DNA of 29,105 nt from Bacteroidia bacterium (GTDB lineage: Bacteria > Bacteroidota > Bacteroidia > JAESSM01 > NORP286), in NCBI GenBank assembly GCA_016764115.1, contig JAESSM010000159.1:1998-31102 (forward strand), in the 5' to 3' direction. The notes below the pieces were generated by a model. The model was given only the letters and a program-made list of their open reading frames with translations, did no database searches and was not told where the DNA came from. Of this stretch, positions 16,760 to 25,397 are shown in pieces. The translations under genes and the position numbers were made by a program. Each line of letters starts with the position of its first letter. Within the stretch, counting starts at the first letter, position 1.

Positions 16760-17751
16760 AAACCAGGAATTAAAACTGGATGAAATTTAAGTTTCTTTTT
16801 CTTATGCTTGATCACACAACCCCATGAAACTTCATGTGCTCCATTAGTGCCATCTTTAGGGTTACCTAATTTAGAGATGGTAGCGTCATAGCTATAGGCA
16901 AACCTTGCTCCTAGCATCTCTATACCAGCTGATAATATAAACGAATCACCATTTCGATAATATGTTCCTATAAATCCTTTTTTTCTTTGAAATGTTAAAC
17001 CCAAATTGATTTGATTGAACTCTTCTTGCTTTTGAAATAACAATAATGAAGTGATCGAAATATCACCCGTGGAGTCACTTCTTAAATAATAAGTAACCCC
17101 TCCATGAACACTATATTTGCGCGGCAATGGACTTGATGATGTACTGCCAAAAAATGACTCATCAGGTTCAGCTATATGGTGAACAGCTATACCACCTTGA
17201 AAGCTAAATGTGTTCTCAATTTTAGAAGTATTTAATAATACACCTGCAGAAAAATCAGGATATAACACTATGTCCTTGCCTTGTTGTTCTTGAGTTTGAT
17301 ATATCCATCCTCTTCTAGGATCTATTTGGTCACCAAAACGAAGTTTGGACCAATCCACTATTTTTTTCACAAAACCAGCCTGAGATCCTAATCTAATGGT
17401 AATAATATCTCCAATATTTATTGGTAATGAATAAATAAAATTAAAGCTCGTATTGATAATTGTGCCTTCTCCGGCTCTATCGGTCAAAGCATATGCTCCA
17501 ATTCCTCCCTTTATTTTTTCAACGTATTGATCATATGCTACACTATAAGTAACAAATGTCCCACTAAGATTAGGCCATTGATTTCTATAATTATTAGATA
17601 TTCTGGGAAATTCTTCACTGCCTACAAATGCAGGGTTTAAATATAATGGAGCAGAATAAAACTGAGTATATTCAGGGTCTTGAGCTTTAGCATTTAGAAT
17701 AAACAGTAAAGCACTTATTACTAGAAATATGATTAACGAAGTTTTGATGAT
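16756..17751 (-). CDS. PorP/SprF-family protein without a canonical start codon
   Basis: The frame is open from 17754 down to a TGA at 16756 and encodes a full-length family member: a hydrophobic signal (KTSLIIFLVISALLFILNAKA), then QDPEYTQFYSAPLYLNPAF, YRNQWPNLSGTF and YDQYVEKIKGGIGAY, aligning along its length with the paralogue at 15839-16759. There is no ATG, GTG or TTG between the in-frame TAA at 17755-17757 and a TTG at 17487, which would delete the signal peptide and first strands. Candidates are a rare ATC start (17751 or 17748), or a TTG at 17769 followed after three codons by that TAA, meaning a nonsense mutation. The coordinates assume ATC. A barrel starting at 17487 could not be exported. 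Whether the gene is active is uncertain; family assignment is firm. Confidence 0.75.
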   Translation of the reverse strand: MIKTSLIIFLVISALLFILNAKAQDPEYTQFYSAPLYLNPAFVGSEEFPRISNNYRNQWPNLSGTFVTYSVAYDQYVEKIKGGIGAYALTDRAGEGTIINTSFNFIYSLPINIGDIITIRLGSQAGFVKKIVDWSKLRFGDQIDPRRGWIYQTQEQQGKDIVLYPDFSAGVLLNTSKIENTFSFQGGIAVHHIAEPDESFFGSTSSSPLPRKYSVHGGVTYYLRSDSTGDISITSLLLFQKQEEFNQINLGLTFQRKKGFIGTYYRNGDSFILSAGIEMLGARFAYSYDATISKLGNPKDGTNGAHEVSWGCVIKHKKKKLKFHPVLIPGF

Positions 17752-17778
17752 TACTTAAACGGTTACCAACTATAAATG

Positions 17779-18579
17779 TTATTTTCCTTTATAATACTTC
17801 ATCGCCTCTGGTAAAAATTCTTTTATCTTCTTGATACGTGTTACATCGCTTGGATGGGTGCTTAAGAACTCGGGAGTTTTACCTGATTTATTAGCCGCCA
17901 TTCTTTCCCAAAACTTCACTGCTGCATTAGGATTATATCCTGCCAAGGCCATAAATACCAAGCCCATTTTATCTGCTTCTGATTCATGCATGCGTGAAAA
18001 CGGCAGCATTAATCCAACTGTTGTAGTCGCACCATAGGCACCCATAAATACCTTTTTGGTTTGTTCTGGCTGGCTCGACATGGCTACATTTAAAGCTAGT
18101 CCTCCCATTTGAGTTAACAATCCCTGGCTCATTCTCTCATTCCCATGTCGCGCAATGGCGTGTGCAATTTCATGACCCATTACTACGGCTAATCCTGTTT
18201 CATTTTTAGTTATCGCTAATAAGCCAGTATAAACCACCACCTTACCTCCAGGCATACACCATGCATTTACTGCTTTATCCTGAACAAGATTAAATTCCCA
18301 CTTAAAATTCTTAATTCGTTTTGCGTACTTTTTATTTTGCTTCATGAAAACTTCAACAGCTTTAGCCATGTTATTTCCAACCTTTTTAACCATTGAGGAT
18401 TGATTATTAACAACTGAAGTATGTTTCATAAGAAAATCCCGATAATTAGTTAAACTCATTGTCATTAAAGTACTTTCTGGCAATAAAGCCATTTGTCTAC
18501 GGTTGGTTATTGGAACTTTAGAGCATGACACAAGAAATGCTACTAAAAGAGCACTAACAATAATTTTTGACATATTCAT
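17779..18579 (-). CDS. M48-family zinc metalloprotease, lipoprotein (LoiP/YcaL-like)
   Basis: 266 residues from an ATG at 18579; a second ATG at codon 3 is possible. The N-terminus is a lipoprotein signal with lipobox FLVSC (Cys19). PITNRRQMALLPESTL near residues 23-38 is typical of the LoiP-like periplasmic subfamily. The zinc site is HEIAH (136-140), with the third ligand in ESEAD (Glu201). MPFSRMHE- and THPSDVTRI-type segments near the end are also family features. Such proteases degrade misfolded envelope proteins. It lies 28 bp upstream of the porP/sprF-like pair on the same strand, so co-transcription is plausible, which would fit envelope quality control; this is inference. Confidence 0.92.
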   Translation of the reverse strand: MNMSKIIVSALLVAFLVSCSKVPITNRRQMALLPESTLMTMSLTNYRDFLMKHTSVVNNQSSMVKKVGNNMAKAVEVFMKQNKKYAKRIKNFKWEFNLVQDKAVNAWCMPGGKVVVYTGLLAITKNETGLAVVMGHEIAHAIARHGNERMSQGLLTQMGGLALNVAMSSQPEQTKKVFMGAYGATTTVGLMLPFSRMHESEADKMGLVFMALAGYNPNAAVKFWERMAANKSGKTPEFLSTHPSDVTRIKKIKEFLPEAMKYYKGK

Positions 18580-18697
18580 AGATCGCTAAATTTTCAATAT
18601 TGTAATATTCTAATTTACAATTAATAATACAATGAATATGCCAATTTAAATAGCATACATAAGAAAAGAATAATAAAGAAAGGAAATGGATAGGATT

Positions 18698-18988
18698 TTA
18701 ATCCTCTATTTTGGCAGATAAGCCTCTATCATGCAATCCTTCGCAAACGGGACGGAGTTTCTTAAAGGAACCTTCTTTAACACTACATTTACCCTTGTAA
18801 TGAGTAATTAAGGTACATTGTTCTGCTTGCAACGGGTCATGCTCGCACACTTCAATAAGTGCTTCTATTACATCATCGAATGTATTCACATCGTCATTAA
18901 AAAGAATTAAGTACTTCTCTTTATTGACCTTTTCATTCCGTTGAATTACTTCATCAACTTGCTCTTCAAACATTGTGTTAAACTCCAT
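18698..18988 (-). CDS. clpS: ATP-dependent Clp protease adaptor ClpS
   Basis: 96 residues. ClpS binds N-degron substrates and delivers them to the ClpA/ClpC-ClpP protease. The core FNDDVNTFDDVIEAL has N31-D32-D33, and ITHYKGKC has H63. These match the N-end-residue-binding Asn34, Asp35, Asp36 and His66 of E. coli ClpS with a constant offset of three. The first about 22 residues are an acidic, charged extension of the type that engages the chaperone. The ATG at 18988 is preceded at 19020-19027 by a good -7 element. It sits between the large SPOR protein (48 bp upstream) and the M48 protease gene (118 bp downstream). Confidence 0.93.
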   Translation of the reverse strand: MEFNTMFEEQVDEVIQRNEKVNKEKYLILFNDDVNTFDDVIEALIEVCEHDPLQAEQCTLITHYKGKCSVKEGSFKKLRPVCEGLHDRGLSAKIED

Positions 18989-19019
18989 AAAAATTGTTCT
19001 TTGAATTCGTGGCTAATTA

Positions 19020-19027
19020 CAAATATA
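19020..19027 (-). promoter_or_regulatory. Possible -7 promoter element of clpS
   Basis: TATATTTG on the minus strand, an exact TAnnTTTG match, 32 bp before the clpS ATG. It implies a leader of about 25 nt. The -33 region lacks a TTG. Confidence 0.35.
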
Positions 19028-19036
19028 CAAAATGTA

Positions 19037-22000
19037 TTATTTATTTAAAAATTTTTGTGCCTCAGGAATAGTTAGTCTTTCACCATTATAATAAGCAACT
19101 ACAAAAGCATCCTTTATACCTTGATCAATATATTCAGATCGTTGTTTCATGGCAGCTTCAAAACTATCGTATTTTCCAACTAAATACCTCTTATACCCTA
19201 CCGGGGAAGTTTCAGTACTAACATTACTTAGCTGATTTACCAATTCCATAAATGATTTCGGTACTATTCCATTTTTAAACGACCCTACCTGTATCACATA
19301 AATTGGAGCACCTTTAGATGATGGCATTTCTGCTGAGCTCGCAGGCTCTGTAACATCTTTTGGCTTTACAGGAGCAACAAATGGAATTCTGAATTCTGTT
19401 TCTTCCGGTTCTTCAGTATTACTTGTTAAAATAGTTTTCACAGTATAAGCATCTGACAATGGAACACGAGCTCCATCTTTATAAACCACTATAAATGCAT
19501 CCGGAATTACACTTATCACCTCATTATTACGATAATTATAAGCAGATTCATAATCATCAAATAAGCCTAATGTATATCGTATCAATCCTCCCGTACCTAG
19601 GTCCCCACTGATATCATCCACATTGAATTGAGGAAACTTGTCTTTGGTAACAGGATTGCTAAATGCTCCAATTTGCACTTTAAAGAATGTTCCTTCCGGA
19701 AGCTCATACTTAACTGGAATGATATTCTGTGCATCCGCATATTTATTGTCATTGATACCAATTTGAGCCAATGCTTCTTTTTCCTTATCTGCAATATCCT
19801 TATATGCCATTTGTATATCTGCTCCACTTTCTTGCAATATTGCCAGTGCTTCTCGAAGTGTAATTCTTTTTCCATTAAAAAACGATACCACAAATGCATC
19901 ATCATATCCAATATTTTGTACTTCTCGCCTTGCTAAATTAGCTGATTCATATGCCCTAAACAGACCCACTGAATATCTTTTGAAGCCCATAGGTGTTGTT
20001 TCTGCCATAAGCGGGCTTAAATTTCCAAAAAGATCCTGGGGAATAGGGTTTTTAAATGCCCCTATCTGAACCTTAAATACTAACCCTTCAGGTAATCCTT
20101 TATTTACAGGGATAGGCTTTTCTTTAGAATAAGTAACAGGATCAACAGTTGAAAAAACAAACAATTCCTCTTCAGGTTTATAGGTCATTTCAGAAGCAGC
20201 TTCTTCTATATTTATAGGCTCAATATTATAAGAAATAGATGGAGCCGATGACATGCTACTACCTGTTTGAGTCCTTGAACTTATTGGCTCTTCTTCAGTT
20301 AATGATGAAGTGCTTTCAGTAACTGAACCGTCAGTATCAGGCTCTGTGTTTTGTTCATTGTAAGCCAATTGCTCATTACTTTGAGATTGGGAGTCTTTTG
20401 ATTTCTTTTTATTTCTACTACCAAACAATCCGCCCATACCAAGATCTAAACTAATACCACCTCCACCTTTGGAAGTCTCGGTTTGATTCGTACCCGAAGT
20501 GGTTGTCGACCCCGTATTATTATCGGGACTTTCACTTTGATAAGCAATTTCTGAATCATCAGAAGAAGTAATTTGTTGGCTTTCTTCACTCGTCACAGAA
20601 CTTTTATTTACTGTAATGTCCTGTGAATAATTTGAAGTTTGTTGTTCACTACTATTATCAAATGTAGTTTCATTATCCAGTTCTAATGAAGAACTTCCAG
20701 ATGCCAGAACACTTTCTTCCTGGCTTTCTAAAATGCCTTCACTACTTAAGGAACCATCATTTACAATATTATCACTACCAGTTTGTAAATCACTTTGACC
20801 ATTGCCAGATCCAAATCGCTCAGAAGAAGGTCCTTGAGTAGATGTTTGTGAATCAAATGCTACATCTTCGTCATCCTCACTTGTGTCATCAAAGAAAAAG
20901 TCATCATCATCTGAACTCATTTCTGTTTCTAAAGAAGACTCAATTACTAAACCCTCATTTGTTGAACTTTCAGGTTCAGCATCGCTTTGATCATTTCTTA
21001 AGCTCTCATTTCCAGAAGAAATTTCCTGGGAAGTAACGGGTATTTCAGAGTGATACGCTACTTCATTTTCATCATCATTTGCATCATCGAAGAAAAAATC
21101 ATCCGCATCTGTACTCGTTTCTGTTTCTATAGAAGGCTCGAATGCTAAATCCTCATCTTTTGAACTTTCTGTAGCGCTTGTAGTAATATCTTGAGCATCT
21201 TCTGAAGTACTTGCCAATACAGATTCTTCTACTTGAGTCCCATCATCGACACCTGTCTTTAAGTTCTTTTTCGATCTTTTTTGAGATTTTCCTGATGCAG
21301 CTTTGGATTCTTCAGATGATGACTCAGCAACCAATTGATCAGAAGAATCAGAACTTTCAATTGATGCAAATTCTTCTTCGGAGATACCATCCTCAATTTC
21401 ATCTAAGAAAAAATCATCCGCGTCATCCTCAACATACTCATCATCTGCATCATCCAAGAACATATCTGCAAATTCCTCATCCTCAAAATCCTCATTATCT
21501 GCATCATCCAGAAACATATCTGCAAATTCCTCATCCTCATTATAATCATCATTTATTGCTATATCTTCCTCTACTGAAGATGAAGTTAACACGTCTGAGC
21601 TACTTTCAGAAGTTTGGGTACCATACGCTGTTGATTCATAAGTACTATTAAGTCCTTCACTGCTACTTGATGATTCATAAGAAGCTATTTCACGAGACCC
21701 TGTCTGGTTAGGGGAACCTTCACTTGATGATTCAGATGATAAATTTTCTGAGGTGTAAGCATTATCAGCTTCATCCTCCACATCGAAAAAATCATCAGTA
21801 TCTTCATCATCCTCATCACCAAAGAAGAAATCATCTTCTTCGTCATCTTCCATTGCTAAACCATCGGAGGATGATTCATAGGCAAAGGTTTGTTCGACAG
21901 GTTCAGCTGAAGAATCATCTACGCTTCCTTTTTCATTGGAACTTACTATTGTTGGATCTGCGTTTTCAACCTTTTTACTTCCTTTCTTATTCTTTTTCCT

Positions 22001-24805
22001 ATTTGCTTTGGAACTACTACTTGAAACAATTTGTTCATTACTGCTAACACTTTTATCAATACCAGCGGAAGAGCGACTTTGCTTCTTCTCTGGTTCGAAT
22101 TCACCAACGCCACCAGTTTGTTGTACTTCTTTTTTAGCTATATATTCCACTTCTGCAACATATGCCAATTCATATTCTTGCAAATTCTCACTTTCACTTG
22201 AAACTTCTTCATTAATAATTTGGGAATCATATGATAACGCATTGTCACTGGACTGATATAATTCTTGAACTGCACTCGCTGTACTTTTCATAACCGCAGA
22301 CTCATTGTTTTTTCTGACTGAAACCGCTTTCAGCTCTTCTGCATAGGTTACTGCAACAATTGCTTCTTGTGAAAGATCTTCAGCTTCTTCTTTCATCTGC
22401 TCTCCTCTCTTTATTTCTGCTTCTTTTTTCGATTCATTTTTTATGTCATCTGCGTCAGCTATTATTTGATCAGCCTCATCATATAGATCTAATGCTTGCT
22501 GCCTCAACTTTTTGGAATAGTCAAAAGCAATGGTGGCCTTTTGTTCCTTTTGATTTGCTTCGCTCTTTAATTCTCTTGAATATTCATGCGAATACAACTC
22601 AATCTGTTGAAGTTGCTCATCTGTATAAACAAACTCCTCAGGTGTTTTGTTCTTCTCTTTGTGTTGTTCTGTATGGATCTTTTCTACAATTGTAGTTGCT
22701 TCATTTGCTTTTACTGCCTTTCTCTCCGATTCCTTTTTTAAATCATTAGCATAGTCATATGACTGTCTTGCTTCCTGCCATTTATCATGCGCAGTTTCTT
22801 CAAGTTCTTTTACTTCCTCCAGTTTTTGTTCTTTTTCCTTATCAGAAGATATTGATTCTAGTTCCTTTTCCGCTTCTACAGCTTCAGCTTTGAATTCTTC
22901 AGCAATAACTTTTAATTCTTTTGCATTATTAAATGCGATTTCCGCATCAATTGCATTTTGTTGTGAGCTATTTCTAAGTTCCTCTGCAAAGGCAACTATT
23001 ACATCTATGGATGGTTCTGCTTGAGCCATGCTGGGTTCTGTTTCATCCCCCAATACAATTGTTCCTAAAGAAATTGTTTCATATTCTTCTGCCTCTGCAT
23101 ATTCAATTTCACCCTGTTGATCTACTTCATTCTGCGCAATCACCTCACTCTGATCATCAGAAATGCCTGTACTTTCTGAACTTCTGTCAGAAGAACCGGT
23201 TTCTGTTTTTTCCCCTATCGGAGCACTGGCAAGCAACTGTACATCCTTAGCTCCAGCTGGTGCAAGGCTTGTAAGATCTGATGATGGAATCATTACAATT
23301 CTGTTGGCCAGTTGCACTGCCTGCATTTTATTTCTATCCTCATAAGCAAAAGTATTGGAAAACTTTTGCCGCCCCACTGTCCCTGCTACCTTAAATTCCT
23401 CCTCGAGATCTTCATCAACTTCTGTTTCTACGTATGGATTTGAGAAATCATTAACAAATGCTAACTCCTCTGATAGTTCTGTTCCATTTAAGCTTATTTC
23501 TTGATAAATAGGATAAAGAGTGAGTTGAGGTGGTATGGTAATGTCTTGCACTCTAGGCATAAAGCCCTCCGCTTCTATTAAGTACCTATATTCCCTACCA
23601 GGAGGAATTAGCAATAAAAACTCCCCATTCATTGGATCAGTGTTAAACACCCCAACCAATTCATCAGTTATTTTATCGACAATAGAAATTTTTGCTTTAT
23701 TGGGATATGTATCATTATTATTTGTGAAGAATCCCTTTACTACTGTATTACTTATGGAACTTTTAGGGAGTTTGATCTTATATACTTCCATTCTCCCTGG
23801 GTTTGTTTCCCGGCCTGATGAGAAATAAGCGTACTCCTGGTCAAAATCAGCAATAAAGAAATTATCATCACCCGCTGAATTAATGGGATAACCTAAATTT
23901 TGGGGTTTGGTCCAATATCCTTTTTGGGGATATTCCTGTTCTACAAACTCTGATCTAAAAATATCATACCCTCCCATACTGTTATGTCCTTTCGAACTAA
24001 AATAGAGGGTCTTACCATTAGGGTGAAGAGTCGGAGAATCCTCATCATAGGGTGAATTAATCGGTTCTCCAATATTTTGGGGTAACGCCCATTCCTTATT
24101 AGGTAATTGATTTACTACAAAAATATCTTTACCTCCTTGACCACCCTCATCTTTACTTGTATAAAACAATTTGTCTTTGTTAAATGCCATAAAAAGAATA
24201 TCATTTACATTATTCTTAACATCTTCTTTAGATTTATAATGATCAGGTGTTCTTATCACCTTACCTCCTAATGCACTTATGTCATAATGGCCATAAGCAG
24301 GTGCAGTGCTGATTTTCTTCTTAGTTGCTATCAATACTTTCTGGTGATTTTGCACATGAACTTTTGCATTATTGCACATTTCAATTTCCCTGTTGATTGA
24401 TGCAATTCTTGAATCTGATTTTTTAATCAGTCCTTTGAATTTATTATATGCAGAAATAGCATCATCAAACCGATTTGATAAATGATAGGACTGTGCTAAA
24501 TAGTAATGTACATCCACTGGAGTTTCAGGATCGGTAGCTGCAAACTCTAAATAATCTATAGCCTTAATTCTGTCATCTTTTGCATTCAAAAAGGAGATAC
24601 CTAAATAATATTGGTAGGTAGTGTTTTTATTGTCAACGCTAGAAAGGTGTGAAAACAAGCGTACAGCTTCAATAAACTCACCTGAGCTGTAAGCTTTACG
24701 AGCTTCCTTGAACATAGCTTTCTCATCTTCCAATAATTCCTGAGCCTGAATAGCCACGCTACAAAGAAATAAGGTGAACAAAATGAAGAGTTTATAAAAT
24801 TTCAT
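19037..24805 (-). CDS. Giant envelope protein: PorE-like TPR/PD40/regulatory-domain half, acidic repeat linker, three SPOR domains
   Basis: 1922 residues from an ATG at 24805. Order of parts: signal peptide (1-22, ending IQAQ); TPR-like repeats (25-165); PD40/TolB-like propeller (about 185-345: LFYTSKDEGGQGGKDIFVV, LYFSSKGHNSMGGYDIFRS, AYFSSGRETNPGRMEVYKI); carboxypeptidase-regulatory-like domain (about 355-440); an Ala/Glu/Lys helical repeat region (about 605-850) with recurring AF-x-YA-x-x-LK units; a Ser/Glu/Asp-rich, probably disordered stretch (about 850-1500); and SPOR domains at about 1572-1650, 1703-1790 and 1834-1922, each starting F/Y-x-(V/I)-Q-(I/V)-G-(A/S)-F. SPOR domains bind peptidoglycan stripped of stem peptides, typically at division sites. 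The first three modules match the T9SS component PorE, which ends in an OmpA-type domain instead. No lipobox. A cell-wall anchoring role is inferred. Confidence 0.88.
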   Translation of the reverse strand: MKFYKLFILFTLFLCSVAIQAQELLEDEKAMFKEARKAYSSGEFIEAVRLFSHLSSVDNKNTTYQYYLGISFLNAKDDRIKAIDYLEFAATDPETPVDVHYYLAQSYHLSNRFDDAISAYNKFKGLIKKSDSRIASINREIEMCNNAKVHVQNHQKVLIATKKKISTAPAYGHYDISALGGKVIRTPDHYKSKEDVKNNVNDILFMAFNKDKLFYTSKDEGGQGGKDIFVVNQLPNKEWALPQNIGEPINSPYDEDSPTLHPNGKTLYFSSKGHNSMGGYDIFRSEFVEQEYPQKGYWTKPQNLGYPINSAGDDNFFIADFDQEYAYFSSGRETNPGRMEVYKIKLPKSSISNTVVKGFFTNNNDTYPNKAKISIVDKITDELVGVFNTDPMNGEFLLLIPPGREYRYLIEAEGFMPRVQDITIPPQLTLYPIYQEISLNGTELSEELAFVNDFSNPYVETEVDEDLEEEFKVAGTVGRQKFSNTFAYEDRNKMQAVQLANRIVMIPSSDLTSLAPAGAKDVQLLASAPIGEKTETGSSDRSSESTGISDDQSEVIAQNEVDQQGEIEYAEAEEYETISLGTIVLGDETEPSMAQAEPSIDVIVAFAEELRNSSQQNAIDAEIAFNNAKELKVIAEEFKAEAVEAEKELESISSDKEKEQKLEEVKELEETAHDKWQEARQSYDYANDLKKESERKAVKANEATTIVEKIHTEQHKEKNKTPEEFVYTDEQLQQIELYSHEYSRELKSEANQKEQKATIAFDYSKKLRQQALDLYDEADQIIADADDIKNESKKEAEIKRGEQMKEEAEDLSQEAIVAVTYAEELKAVSVRKNNESAVMKSTASAVQELYQSSDNALSYDSQIINEEVSSESENLQEYELAYVAEVEYIAKKEVQQTGGVGEFEPEKKQSRSSAGIDKSVSSNEQIVSSSSSKANRKKNKKGSKKVENADPTIVSSNEKGSVDDSSAEPVEQTFAYESSSDGLAMEDDEEDDFFFGDEDDEDTDDFFDVEDEADNAYTSENLSSESSSEGSPNQTGSREIASYESSSSSEGLNSTYESTAYGTQTSESSSDVLTSSSVEEDIAINDDYNEDEEFADMFLDDADNEDFEDEEFADMFLDDADDEYVEDDADDFFLDEIEDGISEEEFASIESSDSSDQLVAESSSEESKAASGKSQKRSKKNLKTGVDDGTQVEESVLASTSEDAQDITTSATESSKDEDLAFEPSIETETSTDADDFFFDDANDDENEVAYHSEIPVTSQEISSGNESLRNDQSDAEPESSTNEGLVIESSLETEMSSDDDDFFFDDTSEDDEDVAFDSQTSTQGPSSERFGSGNGQSDLQTGSDNIVNDGSLSSEGILESQEESVLASGSSSLELDNETTFDNSSEQQTSNYSQDITVNKSSVTSEESQQITSSDDSEIAYQSESPDNNTGSTTTSGTNQTETSKGGGGISLDLGMGGLFGSRNKKKSKDSQSQSNEQLAYNEQNTEPDTDGSVTESTSSLTEEEPISSRTQTGSSMSSAPSISYNIEPINIEEAASEMTYKPEEELFVFSTVDPVTYSKEKPIPVNKGLPEGLVFKVQIGAFKNPIPQDLFGNLSPLMAETTPMGFKRYSVGLFRAYESANLARREVQNIGYDDAFVVSFFNGKRITLREALAILQESGADIQMAYKDIADKEKEALAQIGINDNKYADAQNIIPVKYELPEGTFFKVQIGAFSNPVTKDKFPQFNVDDISGDLGTGGLIRYTLGLFDDYESAYNYRNNEVISVIPDAFIVVYKDGARVPLSDAYTVKTILTSNTEEPEETEFRIPFVAPVKPKDVTEPASSAEMPSSKGAPIYVIQVGSFKNGIVPKSFMELVNQLSNVSTETSPVGYKRYLVGKYDSFEAAMKQRSEYIDQGIKDAFVVAYYNGERLTIPEAQKFLNK
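21443..21539 (-). repeat. Tandem direct repeat inside the SPOR-protein gene
   Basis: Two nearly identical copies of about 43 bp with a 54-bp period, encoding EEFADMFLDDAD twice with short variable spacers. This is a recent in-frame duplication within the acidic linker. Confidence 0.8.
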
Positions 24806-24929
24806 ATGTATTAATATCTTATAGATTTAGAAACAGTACATTTAGTTGTAAACGAAATATTGAGAGGAAAAGTTTTACTAGGACTCTTTTACGAAACTGA
24901 GCAAAAAAGTTACATTTAGACTATGATTA

Positions 24930-24956
24930 AAAAGCCTCTAATTGCTAGAGGCTTTT
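24930..24956 (-). terminator. Rho-independent terminator
   Basis: Perfect 11-bp stem AAAAGCCTCTA (24930-24940) / TAGAGGCTTTT (24946-24956) with a 5-nt loop. On the minus strand the stem ends in a T run and AATC. It lies 17 bp past the stop of the small reading frame at 24973 and about 440 bp after plsY, so it fits the small gene best. On the plus strand the stem also ends in TTTT. Confidence 0.75.
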
Positions 24957-24972
24957 CAAACCAAACTTCATT

Positions 24973-25114
24973 CTACTCAAACACAAACCCTATCGGTTTA
25001 TAATTATCCGGTTTAAATAAATAGCGGTAACGTAAATATAAATAAGGTGCATACAATAATTGACCCAATAAAAACAAAGAGCGTTTCTTTTAAGTAATAA
25101 TATTTGCTTCTCAT
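24973..25114 (-). pseudogene. Probable small membrane-associated protein gene with a one-base frameshift
   Basis: An ATG at 25112-25114 opens a frame (MRSKYYYLKET...) that ends after 33 residues. One base over, a frame beginning right after a TAA at 25090-25092 encodes KKRSLFLLGQLLYAPYLYLR and continues YRYLFKPDNYKPIGFVFE to a stop at 24973. Removing one A from the AAAA run around 25088-25091 joins them into a 46-residue protein rich in Tyr, Leu, Arg and Lys, with a short hydrophobic segment. A strong terminator lies 17 bp downstream, which supports a real transcript end here. I do not recognise the family. Alternatives: chance open frame, sequencing error in the homopolymer, decayed gene, or C-terminal remnant of a longer gene. 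The adjoining 25115-25397 (283 bp) shows no gene or clear motif, and 24806-24929 only leader sequence. Confidence 0.4.
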
Positions 25115-25397
25115 GTTTTTGATAATTTTGTGATTTCTATTATTACTGATATTAACGTCACTAGATAAGATTAGTTAGTAGGAAAAGTAGCAGTTTCTTA
25201 CAGTAACTTAAATACGGTATATCCTTGATTCGGCTTACCTAATTGTTGGTAGAAAATTTTCAGAAATAGTCTAGACATTTATGAATTTTACAAAGATTTT
25301 TGTAAAAAGATAATTCCAAAATAAATATGCAATATAACCTCCCGATTTAGACTTATATCTTACATGAGGCAAGAAAGAATTCTAAAAAAATTACAGA

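Noticed and set aside
21443..21539. Two direct repeats as a possible CRISPR array
   Set aside because: Only two copies, 11-bp spacing, in frame within a coding sequence.
20842..22695. Several plus-strand open frames rich in His, Leu and Pro across the giant gene
   Set aside because: They are antisense shadows of the acidic Ser-rich coding repeats (GAT/GAA/TCA read backwards give His/Leu-rich peptides); no promoter, start context or family likeness.
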